A stretch of 64,000 bases of DNA, from the NCBI RefSeq assembly GCF_025147485.1, contig NZ_CP102263.1, forward strand, positions 2,493,501 through 2,557,500. Reading direction: 5' to 3'. The notes below the pieces were generated by a model. That model saw only the letters and a program-made list of their open reading frames with translations. It was not told where the DNA came from and did no database searches. The position numbers and the translations under genes were made by a program. How positions within the stretch are numbered: position 1 is the first letter of the stretch; every line of letters begins with the position of its first letter. This stretch comes from Bacteroides uniformis (lineage in GTDB: Bacteria > Bacteroidota > Bacteroidia > Bacteroidales > Bacteroidaceae). Below, one piece after another: positions 1 through 9,353 of the stretch.

Positions 1-1334
1 TGGAGAACGGGCGCATGGAGCTCCATCTCGAACCTTTTGATTTGCTCGACAGCTTCCGGGGCTGGAACGACTCTTTCCGCATGGCGTTGCTGAAGAAACA
101 TATTGCTTTCAGCTTTGAGGCATCTCCCGATACGGACTTCCGGATGATGGCGGATGCGGAGAAGATGGAGCGCATTTACTTCAATCTCTTCTCCAATGCC
201 GTGAAGTATACGCCGGAGAACGGGAAAATCACCGTACGGTTGTTAAAGTCGGAACAGAACTACAGTCTGTCCGTCTTCAATTCCGGCAGCTACATTTCTT
301 CGACCGATGTGGAAGCCATCTTCGAGCGCTTCTATCAAGTGGACGGGCATCAAGCCGGTACCGGTATCGGACTGGCGCTGGTACGTGCCTTTGTAGAGAT
401 GCATGGCGGTAACATTACGGCACGCAGTGACGAGAAAGGCACTACTTTCATCGTTACTTTCCCGCAGCAGGATGTTTCGCAGTACCATCCCACCATAGTG
501 ACGTTGCCTGCCGAAGAGAAGGACGTGTCGTCCACCCTGATAGATACGGAAGTGAAGGCATGCGAAGAGGTGGTTGAGGCTGATTGTCCTACTGTGCTGG
601 TAATTGACGATAATGCGGATATTCGCAACTATGTGAAGTCACTTCTGTCGAACGAGTTCCGTGTATTGGATGCTGCGGACGGGACAGAGGGTATCCGGCT
701 GGCCATGAAGTATGTGCCGGATGTGATTATCTCCGATGTAATGATGCCCGGTATGGATGGTGTGGAATGCTGCCGCCGCTTGAAGGGGGAGTTGCAGACA
801 TGCCATATCCCGGTGATTCTGCTGACGGCCTGCTCGCTGGACGAACAGCGTATCCAGGGCTATGATGGCGGTGCCGATTCTTATATTTCCAAACCATTCA
901 ATTCGCAGTTGCTCTTGTCTCGTGTCCGCAATCTTATTGCAAACCGCCGTCAGTTGAGGCAGTTCTTCGGAGATAACCAGACTATCGAGAAGGAAGCCAT
1001 CAGTGATTTGGATAAGGGTTTCGTCTCCCGCTTCAAATCGCTTGTCGAGGAGAGAATGAAAGATGCGGAACTCAATGTGGAGGATTTGGGACGGAATATG
1101 GGTATGAGCCGTGTGCAGCTTTACCGTAAGCTGAAATCGCTGACCAACTATTCGCCGAATGAGCTGCTGCGCCAGATGAGGTTGAAAAAGGCTGCCTCAC
1201 TGCTTGCCTCCTCTGACATGACGGTAGCGGAGATTGCCTATGAAGTGGGCTTTTCGTCACCTTCCTATTTCACGAAATGCTATAAGGAACAGTTTGGGGA
1301 GAGTCCTACCGAGTTTCTGAAAAGAAGGGGATAG
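1..1334 (+). CDS. Hybrid two-component sensor/AraC regulator, 3' part (truncated by window start)
   Basis: The reading frame is open from the first bases of the window, so the start and any periplasmic sensor lie outside it. What is visible is the end of a histidine kinase: an ATPase domain with an N box (FNLFSNAVKYTPENG, about nt 180-225) and a G box (GTGIGLAL, about nt 360-385). A receiver domain follows with the acidic pocket IDDNAD near nt 605 and the phosphoacceptor Asp in ISDVMMPGMDG near nt 735. The end is an AraC-type helix-turn-helix pair (about nt 1080-1325). This order is that of Bacteroides hybrid two-component systems, which sense a sugar in the periplasm and bind DNA with the C-terminus of the same membrane protein. 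Its target genes would be upstream of the window or distant. Family call is firm; ligand unknown. Confidence 0.93.
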   Translation, partial: ENGRMELHLEPFDLLDSFRGWNDSFRMALLKKHIAFSFEASPDTDFRMMADAEKMERIYFNLFSNAVKYTPENGKITVRLLKSEQNYSLSVFNSGSYISSTDVEAIFERFYQVDGHQAGTGIGLALVRAFVEMHGGNITARSDEKGTTFIVTFPQQDVSQYHPTIVTLPAEEKDVSSTLIDTEVKACEEVVEADCPTVLVIDDNADIRNYVKSLLSNEFRVLDAADGTEGIRLAMKYVPDVIISDVMMPGMDGVECCRRLKGELQTCHIPVILLTACSLDEQRIQGYDGGADSYISKPFNSQLLLSRVRNLIANRRQLRQFFGDNQTIEKEAISDLDKGFVSRFKSLVEERMKDAELNVEDLGRNMGMSRVQLYRKLKSLTNYSPNELLRQMRLKKAASLLASSDMTVAEIAYEVGFSSPSYFTKCYKEQFGESPTEFLKRRG

Positions 1335-1358
1335 CTGTTGTCTATCCCCCTTGTTCTT
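1327..1358 (+). terminator. Terminator of the hybrid sensor gene
   Basis: Perfect 8-bp arms GGGGATAG and CTATCCCC with a 7-nt loop, followed by a T-rich stretch. The left arm contains the TAG stop codon of the sensor gene. Confidence 0.7.
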
Positions 1359-1396
1359 AATACACGTCTGTTTACTTCTGTAAATGATACTGGAAC

Positions 1397-1585
1397 TTAT
1401 TTCAGTATTTGAGGCAGGTTTTCCCTTCCCCAGAAGTAGTAAACACAGATTCCAATCCAGCTTGTGAGCAGGATGATAATTGCAACTAATAGTTTCTTCA
1501 CGCCGTCTACCGGCCACTTCATGATTTCAAGTACGGCTTTGACACACAGAACCACACCGATAATCCAAATGATAAATCCAATCAT
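1397..1585 (-). CDS. Small membrane protein, 62 aa
   Basis: This short protein has two hydrophobic helices, about residues 2-20 (start MIGFIIWIIGVVLCVKA) and 32-51 (LLVAIIILLTSWIGICVYYF), separated by a short amphipathic stretch with KWPVDGVKK, and ends in a charged tail. The layout resembles small two-helix inner-membrane proteins of the PLD-nuclease N-terminal type seen in Bacteroidetes, but I cannot assign a function. It lies downstream of the pyruvate oxidoreductase terminator on the same strand with about 90 bp between, and convergent with the sensor gene. It is kept as a gene because its composition is strongly membrane-like and it fits the gap between two real genes; the overlapping antisense frame has no such character. 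Confidence 0.6.
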   Translation of the reverse strand: MIGFIIWIIGVVLCVKAVLEIMKWPVDGVKKLLVAIIILLTSWIGICVYYFWGRENLPQILK

Positions 1586-1619
1586 AACCTGTGATATTTA
1601 GTATTGTTAATTAAAAACA

Positions 1620-1656
1620 AATAGAGACTACGCCTTATTCAGGAGCAGCCTCTATT
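1620..1656 (-). terminator. Terminator of pyruvate:ferredoxin oxidoreductase
   Basis: Read on the minus strand, 12-nt arms (AATAGAGGCTGC and GTAGTCTCTATT, two mismatches) are followed by a T-rich run just after the oxidoreductase stop codon. Confidence 0.6.
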
Positions 1657-1675
1657 CTTTATTTAGTAATCGGAA

Positions 1676-4600
1676 TTACTCTGTAACTTCAGCGCCCCAA
1701 TTTTCTTTGGAAAGACGCTTGTAGCTATTGTAACGCCATTTAGCGTTTTCTTCAGCAGCCTTGAACAGCTCGTCGGCCTCCTGCGGATATTGCTTCATTA
1801 CGGATGCGTAACGAACTTCACCCTTCAGGAAGTCTTGGAATCCGCTCCAATCCGGTTCCTTGCTATCCAGCGTGAACGGATTCTTGCCTTCAGCCTCCAG
1901 AGCCGGGTTGTAACGCCACAAGTGCCAGTAACCGCACTTAACGGCCTTTTCTTCCTCTGCCTGGCTCTTGCCCATACCTGCCTTCAGACCGTGGTTGATA
2001 CACGGAGCGTAAGCGATGATGAGTGACGGACCGGGATATGCTTCTGCTTCACGGATAGCCTTCAGGGTCTGAGCCTGGTCGGCACCCATAGCGATTTGGG
2101 CAACGTATACGTAACCGTAAGTAGTAGCCATCAGACCGAGGTCTTTCTTGCGTACACGCTTACCGGCAGCGGCAAACTTGGCGATAGCGCCTACCGGAGT
2201 AGCCTTGGAAGACTGACCGCCTGTGTTGGAGTAAACCTCAGTATCCAGTACGAGGATGTTGACATCCTTACCGCTTGCGATTACATGGTCGAGACCACCG
2301 TAACCGATGTCGTAAGAAGCACCGTCACCACCGATAATCCACTGGCTGCGTTTTACCAGGTATTGAGACAGACTGGCGATAGTCTTGCAGCTGTCGCACT
2401 TGTCTTTGGCAGCTTCTACCATCGGAATAATCTTTTCAGCCAGTTCCTTGCTCTTGTCTGCATCGTACATGTTTTCAATCCAAGCCTGGAATACTTCTTT
2501 GTATTCGGCCGGAGTTCCTTCTGCTGCGATGGCATCTTCCATAGCCTTCACGATACGTGCGCGCATCTTTTCGTTGGCAAGCTCCATACCCAGACCGAAT
2601 TCGCAGAAGTCCTCGAACAATGAGTTTGCCCAAGCAGGACCGTGACCTTTTTCGTTCTTGGTATAAGGAGTAGAAGGTACTGAACCGGAGTAGATGGAAG
2701 AACATCCTGTTGCGTTGGCTACCATTTCGCGGTCACCGAACAACTGGGAAATCAGCTTCACATACGGAGTTTCACCACAACCGGAGCAAGCGCCTGAGAA
2801 CTCGAACAACGGAGTGGCGAACTGGGAGTTCTTCACGTTGGCCTTGATGTCAACCAAGTGTTGTTTGCTCTTCACGTTTTCAGCACAGTAAGTCCAGTTG
2901 GCAGCTTCCGGCAATTGGCTTTCGAGGTGCTTCATAGTCAGAGCCTTGCCACCCTTCTTCGGGTTACCCGGACAGACATCGGCACAGTTGCCACAACCCA
3001 GACAGTCGAGAACGTCTACCTGAATACGGAATGTCATACCGTCGAATGCTTTACCTACAGCCTTCAGTTGAGTGAAGTTGGCACCCTTCTGCTCTTCAGC
3101 ATCGAGTACGAACGGACGGATGGAAGCGTGAGGACAAACGTATGCACACTTGTTACACTGGATACAGTTTTCAGCGTTCCATTCGGGAACGAATGCAGCT
3201 ACACCACGTTTCTCATATTTGGCAGTACCTTGTTCCCAAGTACCGTCTTCGATACCCTTGAATGCAGATACCGGCAATAAGTCACCGTCTTGTGCGTTGA
3301 TAGGACGAACCACTTCGTTGATGAATGCAGGGTCGTTGTTTTCAGCCTTGGCGTCGTCTGCCAGATTGGCCCAAGCCGGGTCAACGGTCAGCTGCTTGTA
3401 TTCGCCGCCACGGTCAACAGCTGCATAGTTCTTGTTGACAACATCTTCACCCTTCTTGCCGTAAGACTTAACGATGAACTTCTTCATCTGCTCTACAGCC
3501 AGGTCAACCGGAATAACGCCGGTGATACGGAAGAATGCGGATTGCAGGATGGTGTTGGTACGGTTGCCCAAACCGATTTCTTGTGCAATCTGGGTTGCAT
3601 TGATATAGTAAACAGTGATATTGTTTTGTGCAAAGTACTTCTTCACCTTGTTAGGCAGGTTCTTGGCCAGCTCTTCGCCTTCCCAGATGGTGTTCAGCAA
3701 GAAAGAGCCGTTCTTACGCAAGCCGCGGGTTACGTCGTACATGTGCAGGTAAGCCTGAACGTGGCAAGCCACGAAGTTAGGCGTATTTACCAGGTATGTA
3801 GAGCGGATAGGAGTGTCACCGAAACGCAGGTGCGAGCAAGTGAAACCGCCTGATTTCTTGGAGTCGTAAGAGAAATAGGCCTGGCAGTGCTTGTCGGTGT
3901 TGTCACCGATAATCTTTACGGAGTTCTTGTTGGCACCTACTGTACCGTCAGCGCCCAAACCGTAAAATTTGGCTTCGAACATACCTTCGCCGCCCAATGC
4001 GATTTCTTCTTCCTGGGGCAGAGAAGTGAAGGTAACGTCGTCCACGATACCGATAGTGAAGTGGTTCTTCGGCATCGGCATAGCCAGATTCTTGTAAACG
4101 GCGAGGATTTGAGCAGGAGTAGTATCCTTGGAACCCAAACCATAACGGCCGCCTACGATAACCGGAGCATTCTCTGCACCGTAGAAACAGTCTTTTACGT
4201 CGAGGTACAACGGTTCGCCGTTAGCACCCGGTTCTTTCGTACGGTCCAGTACGGCAATCTTCTTGGCAGTCTTGGGAACGGCGGCAAGGAAGTGCTTGGC
4301 AGAGAACGGACGATACAAGTGAACGGCAACCAAACCAACCTTTTCGCCATTGGCAACGAGGTGGTCGATAGCTTCGCGGGCAGCTTCCGTTACAGAACCC
4401 ATGGCGATGATAACGCGTTCTGCATCTTCTGCACCGTAGTAATCGAACAAACCATACTTGCGGCCTGTGATTTTGGAAATCTCGTTCATGTATTCCTCAA
4501 CGATAGCCGGAACTGCTTCATAGTAGTTGTTGCAAGATTCACGGTGTTGGAAGAAGTGGTCAGGATTTTCGGCCATACCACGGGCAACCGGGTTCATCGG

Positions 4601-5233
4601 GTTCAATGCACGTGCGCGGAATTCAGCCAAAGCTTCCTGGTCGATAAGCGGAGCGAGGTCTTCGTTCTCCAACATTTCAATCTTCTGGATTTCGTGAGAA
4701 GTACGGAAGCCGTCGAAGAAGTTCATAAACGGAACACGGGCCTTGATGGTGGCTAGGTGGGCAACACCTGCCAAGTCCATAACTTCTTGTACAGAACCTT
4801 CGGCCAACATGGCAAAACCAGTCTGGCGTGCAGACATAACGTCCTGGTGGTCACCGAAGATACACAGTGCATGGCTTGCCAATGTACGTGCTGATACGTG
4901 GAATACACAAGGCAGGAATTCACCGGCAATCTTGTACATGTTCGGGATCATCAGCAACAGACCTTGTGAAGCTGTGTAAGTAGTAGTCAGCGCACCGGCT
5001 TGCAGAGAGCCGTGGACGGCACCTGCAGCACCACCTTCTGACTGCATTTCCTGTACCAATACTGTTTCGCCGAAGATGTTCTTGCGACCTGCGGCAGCCC
5101 ATTCGTCTACGTATTCAGCCATCGTAGAAGAGGGGGTGATGGGGTAGATGGCAGCTACTTCGGAGAACATATACGAGATATGTGCAGCAGCCTGGTTACC
5201 ATCACAAGTAATGAATTTCTTCTGTTTAGTCAT
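1676..5233 (-). CDS. nifJ: Pyruvate:ferredoxin (flavodoxin) oxidoreductase, single-chain
   Basis: The enzyme oxidises pyruvate and CoA to acetyl-CoA and CO2 and passes electrons to ferredoxin or flavodoxin, a central step of anaerobic fermentation in the cytoplasm. At 1185 aa it has the length of the homodimeric one-chain form. The N-terminus (ITCDGNQAAAHISYMFSEVAAIYPITPSS) is the pyrimidine-binding domain I. Two ferredoxin-type 4Fe-4S motifs follow near residues 690 (CIQCNKCAYVCP) and 745 (CLGCGNCADVCP). Further on are the CSGCGETP cysteines near 815 and the thiamine diphosphate motif GDGASYDIGYGGLDH near 970 with a conserved SNTGGQ. It is a stand-alone unit with its own terminator; a DUF4143 ATPase lies 41 bp upstream on the same strand. 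Several long antisense frames within it are shadows of its strong codon bias. Confidence 0.97.
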   Translation of the reverse strand: MTKQKKFITCDGNQAAAHISYMFSEVAAIYPITPSSTMAEYVDEWAAAGRKNIFGETVLVQEMQSEGGAAGAVHGSLQAGALTTTYTASQGLLLMIPNMYKIAGEFLPCVFHVSARTLASHALCIFGDHQDVMSARQTGFAMLAEGSVQEVMDLAGVAHLATIKARVPFMNFFDGFRTSHEIQKIEMLENEDLAPLIDQEALAEFRARALNPMNPVARGMAENPDHFFQHRESCNNYYEAVPAIVEEYMNEISKITGRKYGLFDYYGAEDAERVIIAMGSVTEAAREAIDHLVANGEKVGLVAVHLYRPFSAKHFLAAVPKTAKKIAVLDRTKEPGANGEPLYLDVKDCFYGAENAPVIVGGRYGLGSKDTTPAQILAVYKNLAMPMPKNHFTIGIVDDVTFTSLPQEEEIALGGEGMFEAKFYGLGADGTVGANKNSVKIIGDNTDKHCQAYFSYDSKKSGGFTCSHLRFGDTPIRSTYLVNTPNFVACHVQAYLHMYDVTRGLRKNGSFLLNTIWEGEELAKNLPNKVKKYFAQNNITVYYINATQIAQEIGLGNRTNTILQSAFFRITGVIPVDLAVEQMKKFIVKSYGKKGEDVVNKNYAAVDRGGEYKQLTVDPAWANLADDAKAENNDPAFINEVVRPINAQDGDLLPVSAFKGIEDGTWEQGTAKYEKRGVAAFVPEWNAENCIQCNKCAYVCPHASIRPFVLDAEEQKGANFTQLKAVGKAFDGMTFRIQVDVLDCLGCGNCADVCPGNPKKGGKALTMKHLESQLPEAANWTYCAENVKSKQHLVDIKANVKNSQFATPLFEFSGACSGCGETPYVKLISQLFGDREMVANATGCSSIYSGSVPSTPYTKNEKGHGPAWANSLFEDFCEFGLGMELANEKMRARIVKAMEDAIAAEGTPAEYKEVFQAWIENMYDADKSKELAEKIIPMVEAAKDKCDSCKTIASLSQYLVKRSQWIIGGDGASYDIGYGGLDHVIASGKDVNILVLDTEVYSNTGGQSSKATPVGAIAKFAAAGKRVRKKDLGLMATTYGYVYVAQIAMGADQAQTLKAIREAEAYPGPSLIIAYAPCINHGLKAGMGKSQAEEEKAVKCGYWHLWRYNPALEAEGKNPFTLDSKEPDWSGFQDFLKGEVRYASVMKQYPQEADELFKAAEENAKWRYNSYKRLSKENWGAEVTE

Positions 5234-5274
5234 AACTAAATTGAATTATTTATTTAAGTAAAAAAATCTCTCTC

Positions 5275-6453
5275 TTAATACAAGAAACCGAATAACCAGA
5301 GAGGTATTTGGTTGCCTCGGCCTATTTCTGCCTTATGCAGTACATAAGTAACTCCCGGATTATTCTTTATCTTTGTTCCTTCCGGACAAATCTTGAAAGG
5401 CATCACCTCATCTACCATGAACGAGATGTTCTTGTCGCCCTTGTTCACCTTGTGGTCCTTCCACATTGTGTTGGCAAAGAAAGTGTCCAGTACGTCTTGC
5501 TCTTCCACCTTGACGGGATAGATGGAATACATCAGATTTGAATTATGCATCATTATCTTCGACGGCTTCTTGGGGAATTCTTCTCCTTTCGGATAGACCA
5601 TATTGATGAGTCGTGCGTCTGCCAGATACTTGATGTAATTCATTACTGTGGCGCGGGAGGTCTGTATGTCGTTTGCCAGTTGGCTGACATTCGGCGCTTT
5701 CGGTCCGTCCACGGCCAACAAATATAGTAATTTCTTTATCTTCGAAAGGTATTTCAGCTCAATTTGTTTGATGAGCAGGATATCCACTTCCACCATCATG
5801 TTCATCGTCTTGAGCAGATTCTCCGAAAAGTTACGCTTTTCAAGGAAGAAAGGGTAGAAGCCGTGGTGCATATAGTCTTGCATGTAGTCCAATGGACGTA
5901 CTTTGGAGAGGATGCCTTTGGCTATCTGTTCGTGGTTGCTCAGGATTTCTTCCAACGGATAGGCATGGAACTTCATGCCCGTCTGCAGGTTCAGGTATTC
6001 GCGGAAGGAGAAGCCGCGCAGGTTGTAGCTCTTCACGATGTCGCGCAACTCCATATTCTCCTCTTTCAGACGCATCACGGACGAGCCGGTGAACACGATT
6101 TTCAGGTTGGGGAAGCGGTCGTAGCACATACGCAGTTCCTTGCTCCATTCCGGGTACTTGAATACTTGGTCTATCAACAGCACTTTTCCTCCGCGGCGCT
6201 GGAATTCGGCGGCGAACTCCACGATGCCATGTCCGGAGAAGTAAAAGTTGTTCATGTTGATGAAGAGGCAGGAGCGGTCTGTGCCGAATTTCTCTTTGGC
6301 ATATTGCAGCAAGAAAGTAGTCTTACCTACGCCTCTTGTGCCTTTGATACCGATAAGACGGTCATTCCAGTCTATTTCGTCCATTAGGTCGCGGCGTACG
6401 GGGGCATTGGTATGCTCTACGAGATAAGCGTGTGTACGGTAAAATGCTTCCAT
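5275..6453 (-). CDS. AAA_14/DUF4143-type ATPase, 392 aa
   Basis: A P-loop ATPase of the group common in gut Bacteroidales. The Walker A motif GTRGVGKTT is at about residues 38-46, and a Walker B-like strand KVLLIDQVFKYPEW, with Gln after the Asp instead of the usual Glu, is near residues 90-103. The arginine-sensor region contains FTGSSVMRL. The C-terminal half holds a winged-helix-like part (VSQLANDIQTSRATVMNYIKYL) and the DUF4143 end (FFANTMWKDHK). The role of this family is not established; proposals range from toxin-antitoxin-like to DNA-linked switches, and I assign none. It has a well-formed promoter of its own and runs toward the pyruvate oxidoreductase gene, with only 41 bp between them. 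Confidence 0.85.
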   Translation of the reverse strand: MEAFYRTHAYLVEHTNAPVRRDLMDEIDWNDRLIGIKGTRGVGKTTFLLQYAKEKFGTDRSCLFINMNNFYFSGHGIVEFAAEFQRRGGKVLLIDQVFKYPEWSKELRMCYDRFPNLKIVFTGSSVMRLKEENMELRDIVKSYNLRGFSFREYLNLQTGMKFHAYPLEEILSNHEQIAKGILSKVRPLDYMQDYMHHGFYPFFLEKRNFSENLLKTMNMMVEVDILLIKQIELKYLSKIKKLLYLLAVDGPKAPNVSQLANDIQTSRATVMNYIKYLADARLINMVYPKGEEFPKKPSKIMMHNSNLMYSIYPVKVEEQDVLDTFFANTMWKDHKVNKGDKNISFMVDEVMPFKICPEGTKIKNNPGVTYVLHKAEIGRGNQIPLWLFGFLY

Positions 6454-6478
6454 GCTTTAAATTCGGTTTATCGGGCGA

Positions 6479-6509
6479 CAAATATACGGCTTTTTTATAG
6501 ATTTGCAAA
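6479..6509 (-). promoter_or_regulatory. Bacteroides-type promoter of the AAA_14 ATPase
   Basis: On the minus strand a -33 TTTG (6506-6509) and a -7 TATATTTG (6479-6486) are separated by 19 bp, which is the Bacteroides consensus layout. The start codon is about 25 bp downstream. Confidence 0.75.
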
Positions 6510-6531
6510 GTAGAGATGGCAAAATATTATA

Positions 6532-6539
6532 TAACTTTG
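6532..6539 (+). promoter_or_regulatory. -7 box of the ATP-grasp-like gene
   Basis: TAACTTTG fits the Bacteroides -7 consensus TAnnTTTG, 42 bp before the ATG at 6582. It lies back to back with the ATPase promoter in the shared 128-bp gap. Confidence 0.6.
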
Positions 6540-6581
6540 CACTCTCATACAAAACGTGAGTAATTGGTTAACATTTGAAAG

Positions 6582-7790
6582 ATGAAACTTTATGTGTTCA
6601 ATCCTGATGCAGATATGGCATTGGGAAATAATGAAGAAAATTATATGGCGCCCGCTACCATCCGCCGTATGGCTGAAGACTTGGCTTTGTTGCCGATTTG
6701 GTATGCCCAGCCGGGTAGTGGGGTACTGGCCTCTTCCGCCTATAATGCAGATTATCTGAAACAGATGCAACAGTTGTTCCGGCTGGATGTGCATTTGGTG
6801 ACAGAGCCGGAGCTGCCCGATTATGCTGATGTGCGGGTAATGCCTTGGGGATGGAACCCCGCTATCCGTAAACGGATGTTGAAAGGCGGTGTTCTGGAAA
6901 AAAATCTTCCTACGCCGGATGCTTTGGATAAATATCGTATGAAGGCTGTCCGTAGTAACGCTTTGGCTTTTCGCGCACTTTTCTATTTCAATAAAATAGA
7001 TTATACTTGTGGTGACGGTTGTTGCTTGGTGGAGGCTGATGGTAGAATGACGGATATCTCTCCGGATATTGTTGATCGTTACAAGGAGGGATGTGTGTTC
7101 AAATCACTTTGGTCGGGAAGTGGAAAGGGATTGTGTTGGTGCCGTCATGGCTTTACGAAAAATGTTTCCGATTGGTGTAGTAGGGCGCTGAAAGAAAATA
7201 GAGGTTTTGTGATGGAGCCTATATTTGATAAGGTGGAAGACTTTGCCATGGAATTTTATTCGGATGGTCGGGGAAAGCTTCTTTTTGTCGGCTATTCCCG
7301 TTTTGTTACGGATGACAAAGGGGCATATCGTGGTAATATCCTTACTTCGGATGAGCAAGTGGAGGAATGGATTCAGCAATATGTACCCTTTGAAGCATTT
7401 GTACGCATACGCAATATGATGCAGAAAGCATTGGAAACGAGTTATGCTACATCTTATATGGGTTTCTTGGGTGTGGACATGATGGTCTGCCGTCAGAAGG
7501 AAGGGCATCCGTATGCCATCAACCCCCATGTCGAAATAAATCTACGGATGAATATGGGAATCGTTTCCCATGTGCTTAGTGATCATTTCATTGTCCCCGG
7601 TGGGGAGGGACGTTTCTCCATTGATTGTTTTCCGACCCATGAAGCTTTGATGGAGCGGCATGAGCAGGATATGCAAAGCTATCCGCTGGTGGTGAAGGAC
7701 GGCAGGGTTGTTTCCGGCTATCTGCCTCTGGTACCGGTCACTCCGAAGAGCCGTTACCGGGCTTTTGTCTGTGTCACTGCTGCTGAATAG
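6582..7790 (+). CDS. Putative ATP-grasp-like protein, 402 aa, function unknown
   Basis: I do not know a named function for this protein. It is soluble, without signal peptide. The N-terminus MKLYVFNPDADMALGNNEEN looks like a nucleotide- or substrate-binding start. The C-terminal third (about residues 294-326) reads GFLGVDMMV, then INPHVEINLRMNMG. That pattern of an acidic residue on one strand and an N-x-x-x-E-I-N motif on the next resembles the metal-ATP site of ATP-grasp ligases, which is why I suggest that fold. This is an inference from motif shape alone. Its 3' end overlaps the convergent GHL10 gene by 17 bp, so the last codons of each are antisense to the other. Start ATG at 6582 is supported by the TAACTTTG box upstream. 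Confidence 0.7.
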   Translation: MKLYVFNPDADMALGNNEENYMAPATIRRMAEDLALLPIWYAQPGSGVLASSAYNADYLKQMQQLFRLDVHLVTEPELPDYADVRVMPWGWNPAIRKRMLKGGVLEKNLPTPDALDKYRMKAVRSNALAFRALFYFNKIDYTCGDGCCLVEADGRMTDISPDIVDRYKEGCVFKSLWSGSGKGLCWCRHGFTKNVSDWCSRALKENRGFVMEPIFDKVEDFAMEFYSDGRGKLLFVGYSRFVTDDKGAYRGNILTSDEQVEEWIQQYVPFEAFVRIRNMMQKALETSYATSYMGFLGVDMMVCRQKEGHPYAINPHVEINLRMNMGIVSHVLSDHFIVPGGEGRFSIDCFPTHEALMERHEQDMQSYPLVVKDGRVVSGYLPLVPVTPKSRYRAFVCVTAAE

Positions 7791-9231
7791 CTTCGCTTTC
7801 GTTTCCGCAACGGTCTATGGCTGTCACGGCAAAATATTTTCGGGCAGTCCACGGGCGGATGGGGGCATAGGTATATTCCGTACCTTGTACTCGTTGTGCC
7901 AGGATATTCTCCGGATTGGAGGTATCTACGGGATAGGTGTCCGAACCGTAGATTACATACATCGGAGCATTCCGCTTGTCATTGTCCGTGGCGGGTTGCC
8001 AGCTTAGTTTCCAATAGCCGTTTTCCGGTGTTTCCACCGTGAGTCCGGAGGGAGGTGTAGGAGCTACATTGTCTATCCACGGCATGGCGGGTTGCAGGGC
8101 CGGGGCGGTATAGAAGTCTTCTTCCAGCGCCTCATAAAGCCCTTGCGTATTGTCCATCAGATACTTCACGCGGTAGTGTGCCTCGCCCGCCAGACCGTGG
8201 GCGCGGATAAAGTGCATCTGCCGTTCAATCTCGTCCAGCGTCCAGTTCCCTTCGCTGGGGTCGAGGAAGTAGATGCCCAGACCGGGAATGATTTGGCGTC
8301 CGTTACTTTGTTCCTGCCAGTCGAGGGCAAAGGGATAGAAATGATTGCCACGGAAATAGAGCATCGGATAAATCTGGTCCTGGATGCCCTCGCCCAGCCA
8401 ACCCTGCACGTCTTGATAGACGGTGTGGAAGGCATTCCAGCCACGGGAGGGGTAGCGGGAAGTGTCTTTGTATTTTCCTACCGGGCAGGTGCTGACCTTT
8501 ACCCAGGGTTTCATGGCTTTTACACCTTTATATATATAGCGTACTATTTCCGTCAGGTTGTCTCTGCGCCATTGGGCAAGGCTGCGTCCTTTGCTGTATT
8601 TGCGGTAGTCGTAGCTGTCGGGAAAACGGGGGGCGTTTTCCGGATAGCGCAGGTAGTCGAAGTGTATCCCGTCTACATCGTAGCGTTCCACCACTTCGCG
8701 GACAAGGCTCATCAGGTACTCTTTGGTTTGCGGATGTCCGGGATTCAGGAAGTATTCGCGTTTGTAGGGTACGCAGATGGCGCGTTTCTTTTTGGTGACG
8801 GACTCTTTACCGAGGGCGGCTACATGCTTGCGGTTGCCCAGAGGGATGGTCACCATCCAGGCATGGCACTCCATACCGCGCTTGTGGCATTCGGCTATGG
8901 CAAAAGCCAGCGGATCGTAGCCGGGGTCGCCGCCCACCTTTCCGGTCAGTATGGAGTTGTAGGGCTCGATGGCTGATTTGTAGAGGACATCTCCCCGTGT
9001 ACGGGTCTGGAACAGTACTGTGTTGAAATTGGCGGCTTTCAGTCTGTCCAATATTTCAATCAGTTCGGCCTGTTGCTTGCGGATGCCTTCGGGCGAAGTG
9101 GTGCGTGTCTGCGGCCAGTCCAGGCCATAGACGGCAGTTATCCAGGCGGCACGCACTTCATGCTTGGGCGGTTGCGCAGCCAGTGGCAGCAAGACGGCCA
9201 TATATAGTAAAATGGAAATAATTCGTTTCAT
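7774..9231 (-). CDS. GHL10/DUF187 glycoside hydrolase-like protein (first copy)
   Basis: A secreted protein of the YngK/UPF0748 type, thought to act on glycans of the cell wall or host. Start chosen at 9231, where MKRIISILLYMAVLLPLAAQ forms a clean signal peptide; the upstream frame start at 9282 would only add a charged, non-signal extension. The GHL10 barrel begins HEVRAAWITAVYGLDWP and contains the family landmarks ECHKRGMECHAWM, VVERYDVDGIHFDYLRYP and VKVSTCPVG, where an Asp/His cluster probably forms the active site. The C-terminus (about residue 390 on) is a fibronectin-III-like domain (PPSGLTVETPENGYWKLSWQPA). A paralogue lies at 18707-20218. The enzyme's substrate has not been settled for the family, so only the fold class is called. 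Confidence 0.88.
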   Translation of the reverse strand: MKRIISILLYMAVLLPLAAQPPKHEVRAAWITAVYGLDWPQTRTTSPEGIRKQQAELIEILDRLKAANFNTVLFQTRTRGDVLYKSAIEPYNSILTGKVGGDPGYDPLAFAIAECHKRGMECHAWMVTIPLGNRKHVAALGKESVTKKKRAICVPYKREYFLNPGHPQTKEYLMSLVREVVERYDVDGIHFDYLRYPENAPRFPDSYDYRKYSKGRSLAQWRRDNLTEIVRYIYKGVKAMKPWVKVSTCPVGKYKDTSRYPSRGWNAFHTVYQDVQGWLGEGIQDQIYPMLYFRGNHFYPFALDWQEQSNGRQIIPGLGIYFLDPSEGNWTLDEIERQMHFIRAHGLAGEAHYRVKYLMDNTQGLYEALEEDFYTAPALQPAMPWIDNVAPTPPSGLTVETPENGYWKLSWQPATDNDKRNAPMYVIYGSDTYPVDTSNPENILAQRVQGTEYTYAPIRPWTARKYFAVTAIDRCGNESEAIQQQ

Positions 9232-9295
9232 TTTTCTCTTTTCTTCTTTATTTCTGTCATATTTCTCGGCGAAGATAAGCAAAACACCCGATTAT

Positions 9296-9328
9296 TTTGT
9301 GCTGTTTACTTGGAAACTGTTACATTTG
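9296..9328 (+). promoter_or_regulatory. Promoter of the cstA operon
   Basis: A -33 TTTG (9296-9299) and a -7 TACATTTG (9321-9328) with 21 bp between them, 25 bp before the cstA ATG. Good fit to the Bacteroides consensus. Confidence 0.72.
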
Positions 9329-9353
9329 CATACATTAAAGATATTAACACGCC

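Noticed and set aside
3887..4756. 289-codon open frame on the plus strand inside the pyruvate oxidoreductase gene
   Set aside because: It is antisense to a certain gene, has no domain-like pattern, and the cysteine- and valine-rich composition is that of a reversed coding strand.
9232..9282. Upstream start for the first GHL10 protein
   Set aside because: The 17 extra residues are charged and would bury the signal peptide that begins at the ATG at 9231.
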